From NCBI GenBank assembly GCA_025456145.1, contig JALOLD010000009.1:1-64000 (forward strand): a stretch of DNA of 64,000 bases, written 5' to 3'. Position numbers and translations under genes: made by a program. The stretch's first letter is position 1; each line of letters begins with the position of its first letter. The stretch comes from Thermoanaerobaculales bacterium. GTDB lineage: Bacteria > Acidobacteriota > Thermoanaerobaculia > Thermoanaerobaculales > Sulfomarinibacteraceae. The notes beneath the pieces are model-generated. The model ran no database searches. It was given only the letters and a program-made list of their open reading frames with translations, and had not been told where the DNA came from. This document shows, piece after piece, positions 58,065 through 64,000 of this stretch.

Positions 58065-59363
58065 TCAGAGGAGGTGGCGCTCGCCGGCGGCCCGCTCGAG
58101 ATCGGCTCGGAAGTCGGGGTGGGCGATGTCGATCAGGGCCCGGGCCCGCTCGCGCAGGCTCCTGCCCCACAGGCTGGCGATGCCGTACTCGGTGACGACG
58201 TAGTGGACGTCGGCCCGCGTCGTCACCACGCCCGAACCCGGGAGCAGGGTGTCGACCAGCCGCGAGACCTTGCCGTCCATGGCCGTCGACGGCAAGGCGA
58301 TGATCGGAACGCCGCCCTTCGACCGGGCCGCGCCGCGGACGAAGTCGAGCTGGCCGCCGAAGCCCGAGTAGACCCGGACGCCGATCGAGTCGGCGCAGAC
58401 CTGACCGGTCAGGTCGACCGAGATCGCCGAGTTGATCGCGACCATGGCGTCGTTCTGGGCGACGATGAAGGGGTCGTTGACGTACTCGTTGGGGTGGAAC
58501 TCCATGAACGGGTTGTTGTCGACGAAGTCGAAGGCCCGCCGGGTGCCGATCACGAAGGAGGCGACGATCTTGCCGCGGTGCAGGGTCTTGCGCTCGTTGG
58601 TCACGACCCCGGCCTCGAACAGGTCGACCAGCCCGTCCGAGAACATCTCGGTGTGGACCCCGAGGTGCTTCTTGCCCTCGAGAAAGTCGAGCACCGCGTC
58701 GGGGATCTCGCCGATCCCCATCTGGAGCGTCGCGCCGTCGGGAATCAGCGAGGCGATGTTCTCGCCGATCCGCCGGGCGACGTCCGAGATCTCCGGCGCC
58801 ATCGGGTGCTCGAGCACCGGCGCGTCGACCTCGACCACCCGGGTCAGCTTGGAGACGTGGACGAAGGAGTCGCCGAGCGAGCGCGGCATCTGCTGGTTGA
58901 CCAGCGCGATGACGGTGCGCGCGTTCTCGACCGCGGCCTTGGTCGCGTCGACCCCGACCCCGTACGAGCAGAAGCCGTGCTCGTCGGGCGGCGACAGGTG
59001 GACCAGGGCGACGTCGACCGGCATCAGCCCGCCGGTGATCAGCGACGGCACCTCGTGGAGGTGGATCGGGACGAAGTCGGCCCGGCCCTCGTTGACCGCC
59101 TGGCGGACGTTGCCCCCGGCGAACAGCGCGCGGTGGCGGAAGTGGGGCTCCATCCCGGCGTCGACATAGGGCGCCGCGGCCAGGGTCAGGATGTGAACCA
59201 CCTCGACGTTCTCGAGCTCGGGCGCCCGCGCCACCATGGCGTCGATGAGCTGCACCGGGGTGTTGCACCCGGGGTGGACCCAGACCCGGTCGCCCGAGGC
59301 GATGTCCCTGACCGCCTGGGCGGCGGTGGTCGTGCGGCTTCGGTAGATGTCGACCCACTTCAT
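58065..59363 (-). CDS. Acetyl-CoA hydrolase/transferase (4-hydroxybutyrate CoA-transferase type)
   Basis: 432 aa. WVHPGCNTPVQLIDAM starts the family core; PDEHGFCSYGVGVD and IPDGATLQMGIGEIPDAVL bind CoA; HTEMFSDG holds the catalytic glutamate; ADSIGVRVYSGFGGQLDFVRGA and VVTEYGIASLWGRSLRERA complete the pattern. It moves CoA between acyl groups, or hydrolyses acetyl-CoA. GAGGAG stands 6 nt before the ATG. It lies between alanine dehydrogenase and a UbiB-like gene, all on the same strand with 10-25 nt gaps, so an operon is likely. Together with the acyl-CoA synthetase at 21 kb this suggests acetate or short-acid metabolism. Confidence 0.9.
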   Translation of the reverse strand: MKWVDIYRSRTTTAAQAVRDIASGDRVWVHPGCNTPVQLIDAMVARAPELENVEVVHILTLAAAPYVDAGMEPHFRHRALFAGGNVRQAVNEGRADFVPIHLHEVPSLITGGLMPVDVALVHLSPPDEHGFCSYGVGVDATKAAVENARTVIALVNQQMPRSLGDSFVHVSKLTRVVEVDAPVLEHPMAPEISDVARRIGENIASLIPDGATLQMGIGEIPDAVLDFLEGKKHLGVHTEMFSDGLVDLFEAGVVTNERKTLHRGKIVASFVIGTRRAFDFVDNNPFMEFHPNEYVNDPFIVAQNDAMVAINSAISVDLTGQVCADSIGVRVYSGFGGQLDFVRGAARSKGGVPIIALPSTAMDGKVSRLVDTLLPGSGVVTTRADVHYVVTEYGIASLWGRSLRERARALIDIAHPDFRADLERAAGERHLL

Positions 59364-59373
59364 GACCGGCTCC

Positions 59374-60486
59374 TCACCCGCACTCGATGTCGAGGTAGGG
59401 CACCCCGAGATCGTCGGCCAGCCCCTTGCGGACGCAGTGACCGTCGTGGGTGTAGGTCCCCCGCCGGACCGCGCTGTTGGTCCGGACCGCGCGGTCGAAG
59501 CCCTGGTCGGCGATCGCCTGGATGTAGGGCAGCATCGAGTTGGTCAGCGCGCGGGTCGAGGCGCGCGAGGCCGACGACGGCAGGTTGGGGACGCAGAAGT
59601 GGATGACGTCGTCGACCATGAAGGTGGGGTTCGAGAAGTCGGTCGGCCGCGAGGTCTCGCAGCACCCACCCTGGTCGATCGACAGATCCATGATCACCGA
59701 GCGGGGCTTCATGCTCTTGAGCATCTCCCGGGTCACCAGGATCGGCGCGCGCTCGCCGTGCACCGCCACCGCGCAGACGAAGAGGTCGGCGAAGGCCAGC
59801 GCCTTCTCGATGTGGGCGGGGGTGGCGATCATCGTCGGCACCTCGTAGCCGACGTGGCTCTGGAGGCGCCGCATGGCGTCGATGTCGCGGTCGAGGACGA
59901 CCACGTGGGCGCCGATCCCATGCGCGTACCGGGCGGCGGCCCTGCCGAGGGTCCCGGCGCCGAGGATCACCATCGACGCCGGCGGAATCCCCGGGGCGCC
60001 GCAGATCAGCAGCCCCTTGCCCCCGAACTCGTTGAGCAGCAGACCCGAGCCGACGATCACCGCGAGCCGGCCGGCGATCTCGGACATCGCCTCGAGGACC
60101 GGCGCCTTGCCGTCGTCCTCCTCGATGATCTCGTAGCCGACGGTGGTGATCTTCCGCTCCAGCAGGGTGGCGAAGGCATCGGCCGGCGCCAGCGCCAGGT
60201 GCCAGCTCGAGACCACGATCTGGCCCTCCTGGAAACGGCCGTAGTCGGCGGGCGAGGGCGGCGAGATCCGGAGCACCAGCTCGGATCGGAGGAGCACGTC
60301 GTCCTCGGAGTAGACCACCGTCGCGCCGACCTTCTCGTAGGCGCCATTGCCGAAGCCGGCCTCGATCCCGGCGCCATCCTGGATGTAGACCCGGTGGCCC
60401 CGCTCGGTCATCAGTCGAACCCCGCCCGGGGTCAGCCCGATCCGATGCTCGAGCGGTCGCCGGTCCTTGACCAGTCCGATGTCCAT
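59374..60486 (-). CDS. ald: Alanine dehydrogenase-like enzyme
   Basis: 370 aa. EHRIGLTPGGVRLMTERGHRVYIQDGAG, the Rossmann loop VILGAGTLGRAAARYAHGIGAHVVVLDRD, and DLSIDQGGCCETSRPTDFSNPTF are those of alanine dehydrogenase (L-alanine + NAD to pyruvate + ammonia). The catalytic Lys/His region around SWHLALAP is less standard than in typical Ald (which has YLHLA), so a related amino-acid dehydrogenase or a saccharopine-type enzyme is conceivable. ATG 60486 has GGAGG 5 nt upstream; the longer ORFs are shadows. First gene of the presumed three-gene operon. Confidence 0.85.
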   Translation of the reverse strand: MDIGLVKDRRPLEHRIGLTPGGVRLMTERGHRVYIQDGAGIEAGFGNGAYEKVGATVVYSEDDVLLRSELVLRISPPSPADYGRFQEGQIVVSSWHLALAPADAFATLLERKITTVGYEIIEEDDGKAPVLEAMSEIAGRLAVIVGSGLLLNEFGGKGLLICGAPGIPPASMVILGAGTLGRAAARYAHGIGAHVVVLDRDIDAMRRLQSHVGYEVPTMIATPAHIEKALAFADLFVCAVAVHGERAPILVTREMLKSMKPRSVIMDLSIDQGGCCETSRPTDFSNPTFMVDDVIHFCVPNLPSSASRASTRALTNSMLPYIQAIADQGFDRAVRTNSAVRRGTYTHDGHCVRKGLADDLGVPYLDIECG

Positions 60487-60589
60487 GCCTGCCTCCACCG
60501 CCCCGCGCGGGCTCCCGGGGATTCCAGCACAACCCCGGTCGGGGGGCAAACCCCGCAGCGGCATCGCCAGCCGCAGCGACCGCGGATGC

Positions 60590-60595
60590 TAGGAT
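60590..60595 (+). promoter_or_regulatory. -10 box (TAGGAT) that decides a GTG start at 60603
   Basis: TAGGAT overlaps the ATG used by the track (60594) and lies 7 nt before the in-frame GTG at 60603. By the spacing of the other leaderless genes the GTG is the real start. Confidence 0.5.
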
Positions 60596-60602
60596 GAACC
60601 CC

Positions 60603-62837
60603 GTGACCACGGGAGCCTCAAAAAGCACCGGCCACGGCTTCGGAACGGCGCCGGTCTTCCTCGCTTCGATCAGCACCATCCTCGGCGCGGTGCTCTTTCT
60701 GAGGTTCGGTTATGCGGTCGCCAACGTCGGGCTGCTCGGGGCGATCTTCATCGTCCTTCTCGGCCACGCGGTCACCATTCCGACCGCGCTCGCGATCTCC
60801 GAGATCGCGACCAACCGGCGGGTCGAGGGCGGCGGCGAGTACTTCATCATCTCGCGCTCGTTCGGCACGACGATCGGCGCCACCATCGGCACCGCTCTCT
60901 ACATGTCGCAGGCGATCTCGGTCGCCTTCTACTCGATCGCCTTCGCCGAGGCCTTCCAGCCCCTCGCGCCGCTGCTCGAGAGCACCACCGGGTGGTCGTT
61001 CGACCCGCGGATGGTGTCGCTGCCCTTTGTCATCGGCCTGCTCGTCCTGATCTACTACCGCGGCGCCAACGCCGGAGTGGTCGGTCTCTACATCATCGCC
61101 GGGCTGCTCGCCGCGGCGCTCGCGCTGTTCTTCGTCGGCTCGCCCCTCGACGACGCCCCGGCCGACATCCCGCTGCTCGCCAAGACCGCCGGGGCCGACC
61201 CCTTCTTCCTGGTCTTCGCCATCGTCTTCCCGGCCTTCACCGGGATGACCGCGGGCGTCGGGCTCTCGGGCGACCTCGCCAACCCCCGGCGTTCGATCCC
61301 CCTCGGCACGTTGACCGCCACCGGCGTCGGGATGGTGGTGTACATCCTGGTGGTCGTCAAGCTCTCGGCGTCGGCGTCGCCCGAGGCCCTCGCCGGCGAC
61401 CAGCTCATCATGAGCCGGATCGCGCTGTGGGGGCCGATCATCCCGATCGGACTCGCCTGTGCGACGGTGTCCTCCGCCCTCGGATCGGTCCTCGTCGCGC
61501 CGCGCACCCTCCAGGCGATCGCCAAGGATGGCGTCGTCCGCTGGCGGTCGATCACCGAATTCCTCGGCCGCGGCGCCGGTGTGGCCAACGAGCCGCGCAA
61601 CGCGACGGCAGTCACCGCGGTGATCGCGATCAGCTTCGTGGTCGCCGGCAACGTCGACTTCGTCGCCCGGATCATCTCGATGTTCTTCATGGTCACCTAC
61701 GGCTCGCTGTGCGCGATCTCCTTCTTCGAGCACTTCGCCGCCCGGCCGAGCTACCGGCCGACCTTCCACTCCCGCTGGTACCTCAGCCTGGTCGGCGCGG
61801 TCGGCTGCCTGCTGCTGATGTTCCAGATGGACCCGGCCTTCGCGCTGGTGGCGATCGTCGCGATGGCGCTGATCTACCGGGTGATCCGCGCCTCGCGCGG
61901 CCAGCGCGGCGACGACCTCGGCGCGATCTTCCGCGCGGTGATGGTCCAGGCGACGCGGCAGATGCAGGTCGGGCTCCAGGCGAGCGGCGGCCAGGGGAGC
62001 GCCGACCAATGGCGGCCGAGCATCATCATGGTCGACGGACGGACCTTCGACCGCTCGTCGCCGCTGCGCCTGCTCAGCTGGCTCGCCCACCGCCACGCGG
62101 TCGGCACCTATCTCCACTTCATCCCCGGTCGGCTCGACCGCGACAGCTACCTCGAGTCGAAGAAGACGCTCGAGCGGCTGATCCGGCTCGTCCACGACCG
62201 GGCGAGCGGGATCTTCGTCGACACCATCGTCAGCCCGTCGATGCGCTCGGCCCTCGCCCAGAGCCTGCAGGTCCCCGGCATCTCGGGGATGGAGAACAAC
62301 ACCGTCCTCTTCGAGTTCGCCTTCAACGACCCGCCGGAGGTCCTCCAAGAGGTCGTCGAGGGCTGCGTCGACGCGGCCGCGACCGAGATGGACATCCTGG
62401 TGCTGCGGCACTCCAACGTCTTTTTCGGGGGCCGCGACCGGATCCACATCTGGCTGACCTGGCACGACTACAAGAACGCCAGCCTGATGATCCTCACCGC
62501 CTACATGCTGGTCGGCCACCCGGACTGGAAGCACGCCGAGATCGAGATCCTGGTCGCCGCCCCCGAGGAGCGGGCGGCGGGCGAGGAGGCCAAGATCGAG
62601 CAGACCCTGGCGACCGGCAGGATCCCGGTCAGCCCGCGCAACGTCCGCATCTTCCCGACCGACGCCCAGGTCGACTTCGGCCGGTTGGTGGCCGAGCACT
62701 CGGCCTCCGCCGACCTGGTCATCCTCGGCTTCACCATGCCACGGCTGAACGCCAAGGGCGCCGACCTGTTCGAGCGCCACCCCGAGCTCAACGACGTGCT
62801 CTTCGTCTGCGCCGAGGCCCGGCTCGCCATCGAGTAG
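60603..62837 (+). CDS. Amino-acid permease / cation-chloride cotransporter-like membrane protein
   Basis: 744 aa. About 12 membrane spans in the first ~430 residues (APVFLASISTILGAVLFLRFGYAVANVGLLGAIFIVLLGHAVTIPTALAISEIATN) match the APC superfamily, nearest in layout to bacterial Na/K/Cl cotransporter relatives (GGGEYFIISRSFGTTIGATIG, FPAFTGMTAGVGLSGDLANPRRSIP). A soluble C-terminal domain of ~300 residues (RPSIIMVDGRTFDRSSPLRLLSWLAHRHAVGTYLHFI...) is as in those proteins and ends with a USP-like fold. Transported ions are not decidable. It is divergent from the alanine dehydrogenase gene. Confidence 0.87.
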   Translation: MTTGASKSTGHGFGTAPVFLASISTILGAVLFLRFGYAVANVGLLGAIFIVLLGHAVTIPTALAISEIATNRRVEGGGEYFIISRSFGTTIGATIGTALYMSQAISVAFYSIAFAEAFQPLAPLLESTTGWSFDPRMVSLPFVIGLLVLIYYRGANAGVVGLYIIAGLLAAALALFFVGSPLDDAPADIPLLAKTAGADPFFLVFAIVFPAFTGMTAGVGLSGDLANPRRSIPLGTLTATGVGMVVYILVVVKLSASASPEALAGDQLIMSRIALWGPIIPIGLACATVSSALGSVLVAPRTLQAIAKDGVVRWRSITEFLGRGAGVANEPRNATAVTAVIAISFVVAGNVDFVARIISMFFMVTYGSLCAISFFEHFAARPSYRPTFHSRWYLSLVGAVGCLLLMFQMDPAFALVAIVAMALIYRVIRASRGQRGDDLGAIFRAVMVQATRQMQVGLQASGGQGSADQWRPSIIMVDGRTFDRSSPLRLLSWLAHRHAVGTYLHFIPGRLDRDSYLESKKTLERLIRLVHDRASGIFVDTIVSPSMRSALAQSLQVPGISGMENNTVLFEFAFNDPPEVLQEVVEGCVDAAATEMDILVLRHSNVFFGGRDRIHIWLTWHDYKNASLMILTAYMLVGHPDWKHAEIEILVAAPEERAAGEEAKIEQTLATGRIPVSPRNVRIFPTDAQVDFGRLVAEHSASADLVILGFTMPRLNAKGADLFERHPELNDVLFVCAEARLAIE

Positions 62838-62853
62838 CCCCCGACACCCGGGT

Positions 62854-62881
62854 CATCATTCATCATTCATCATTCATCATT
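62854..62881. repeat. Heptamer repeat (CATCATT)x4
   Basis: An AT-rich tandem heptamer 16 nt after the transporter stop codon, unusual in this GC-rich window. Confidence 0.85.
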
Positions 62882-62941
62882 CACAACGGATGGGCCCCCT
62901 CATTGCCGTCCGCCCCTCTCCCCTCTCGAACCGCTCCTTGA

Positions 62942-62947
62942 TATGAT
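62942..62947 (+). promoter_or_regulatory. -10 box (TATGAT) 8 nt before the ATG at 62956
   Basis: TATGAT, GAGTGGCT, ATG; no Shine-Dalgarno sequence. Confidence 0.55.
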
Positions 62948-62955
62948 GAGTGGCT

Positions 62956-64000
62956 ATGACTCGTGAACCCCATCCGACCGGTCGGCCCGCACGACCGGTC
63001 GGCCTGTTCCACATCCGGCGCGGCGAGATCCTCGGCGACCTGCCGCGCGGCGTCGCCGAGCGCGGCTACCACCTCTACACCGAGCGCCGGATCATCCGCA
63101 TTGTGTGGACCGGGGACGGTCTCGAGTCGGAGCTCTCCCAGCCGCCGTGCACGGTGACGATCAGCGACAACGCCGGACCCTTCTCGGCGGTCCGCTGCAC
63201 CGCCTGCGAGCCGGCCAACGGTCCGTGCCCGCACGCCGTGGCCACCCTGCTGCAGTGGCTCGACGTCCGCCCGACCATGCAGCGCCTCGGTCCGGGCTCC
63301 GCCTGGCGGGCCAACTCTCGCCACCCCTTCATCGCCCCCGGCCGCGCCTCCGCCGAACGGCTCGATCTCAGCCACCTGACCGGACACGACCTGCGGTCCG
63401 CGCTCGAGCTCCAGCTGTCGCTCCAGAAGACCGGCGCGGCCACCGCGAGGATCTCGGGCCACGAGGTCGAGATCCACATCATCCTCCCCTCCGGAGGCCG
63501 GCGGGTCGTCGTCTTCAACGCCACCCTCCTGCCGTCCGCGCTGCCGCTGCTCCGGTCGCTGCCCGGGATCAAGCTCGCCGGCGAGCTGACCACCCTCGAG
63601 CTGTCCGAGGCGCGGCTCCACCCGGTGCTCATCGCCGCCTGGACCGAAGCCGGGATCACGGTCGAGCCCGGCTATCGGCTGGGCAGCGGCAAGGTGCTGC
63701 GCGGCTCGAGCCTCGAAGGGCACATCTTCGGCCGCTGGGCGAGGATCGGCAACCACCTGTGCCGGGTCCTCGACCCGGCGACGCCGCTCGTCCCCTTCCA
63801 CCGGCGCGGGCTGCAGGTCCTCAACGGGCAGGAGGCGCTGCGCTTCCTCAACCTCGACCACCCGCAGCTGCTCCAGCACCCGTGGTACATCCCCCTCGGC
63901 GAGCTCGCCGCCTTCCGCCAGCCGGTCGCGCCGCGGCCGGTGGCTCTCGAGGCAGAGCTCACCCCCAACGGACGGGTCCGCATCCGACCCTCGTTCAAAG
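62956..64000 (+). CDS. SWIM zinc-finger protein, probable SNF2-family helicase N-terminus (3' partial)
   Basis: This gene is missing from the ORF track because it runs off the right edge; 348 codons are visible. It starts MTREPHPTGRPARPVGLFHIRRGEIL. VRCTACEPANGPCPHAVATLLQWL at residues ~80-103 fits the SWIM zinc finger (CxC...CxH). The following region (RRGLQVLNGQEALRFLNLDHPQLLQHPWYIPLGELAAF) reads like the domain preceding the ATPase in bacterial SWIM-SNF2 proteins. No helicase motif is reached within the window, so the SNF2 assignment is inference. Likely DNA-associated remodelling or repair. Confidence 0.65.
   Translation, partial: MTREPHPTGRPARPVGLFHIRRGEILGDLPRGVAERGYHLYTERRIIRIVWTGDGLESELSQPPCTVTISDNAGPFSAVRCTACEPANGPCPHAVATLLQWLDVRPTMQRLGPGSAWRANSRHPFIAPGRASAERLDLSHLTGHDLRSALELQLSLQKTGAATARISGHEVEIHIILPSGGRRVVVFNATLLPSALPLLRSLPGIKLAGELTTLELSEARLHPVLIAAWTEAGITVEPGYRLGSGKVLRGSSLEGHIFGRWARIGNHLCRVLDPATPLVPFHRRGLQVLNGQEALRFLNLDHPQLLQHPWYIPLGELAAFRQPVAPRPVALEAELTPNGRVRIRPSFK

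Overview
This is a GC-rich window of ordinary bacterial gene density from a Gram-negative organism. Secreted lipoproteins, porins and beta-barrel proteins, periplasmic FeS and haem proteins, DUF11-type surface repeats and acidobacterial-style beta-propeller proteins all occur. My best guess is Acidobacteriota, perhaps near Thermoanaerobaculia. That is inferred from gene content and composition only; no rRNA or other marker is present. Most of the very long Arg/Pro-rich ORFs in the track are GC shadows and were left out.

Layout. 0-3.6 kb: a phospholipase D-like protein (5' end missing), then a minus-strand tetrahaem cytochrome / FeS protein / NrfD membrane operon with a recognisable sigma70 promoter and palindrome. 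3.7-7.8 kb: an alpha/beta hydrolase, a stand-alone NFACT-R protein coupled to a DDAH-like hydrolase, and divergent epmB and efp. 7.8-15.1 kb: repeat-rich intergenic DNA, a secreted beta-propeller protein, a ToxR-like TPR regulator, and epmA carrying a 92-codon in-frame insert built from the same repeats that lie between genes. 15.1-25 kb: a secreted small protein, Tat aldo/keto reductase, YfhO-like membrane protein, NnrU-like protein, CinA-like molybdopterin-binding protein, acyl-CoA synthetase, methyltransferase, and a lower-GC stretch. 25.3-31.7 kb: a giant DUF11 surface protein broken by an apparent 40-nt deletion. 32-35 kb: an accessory island with an integron-integrase-like fragment, a hexanucleotide array, a D-threonine aldolase-like enzyme and an HTH-DUF6922/AbiEii toxin-antitoxin pair. 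35-41 kb: a secreted subtilase and parE-parC. 41-50 kb: secreted propeller, phosphoesterase, DUF4097 and BNR proteins, a GYD protein, VapBC and class II DAHP synthase. 50-56.6 kb: an outer-membrane operon, a holin-like membrane protein, a beta-barrel protein, and EthD-HtrA. 56.7-64 kb: UbiB-like kinase, CoA-transferase, alanine dehydrogenase, cation/chloride cotransporter-like protein, and the start of a SWIM zinc-finger (probably SNF2) protein.

Themes. EF-P with K34 plus EpmA and EpmB suggests gamma-proteobacterial-style beta-lysylation of EF-P. Three secreted proteins of different fold end in the same short FE-x-x...WS tail. About a dozen genes have a -10 hexamer 6-9 nt before the start codon and no Shine-Dalgarno sequence, so leaderless transcription looks common. 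Palindromic (REP-like) and hexanucleotide repeats are scattered through the window, have entered epmA, and sit inside parE-parC.
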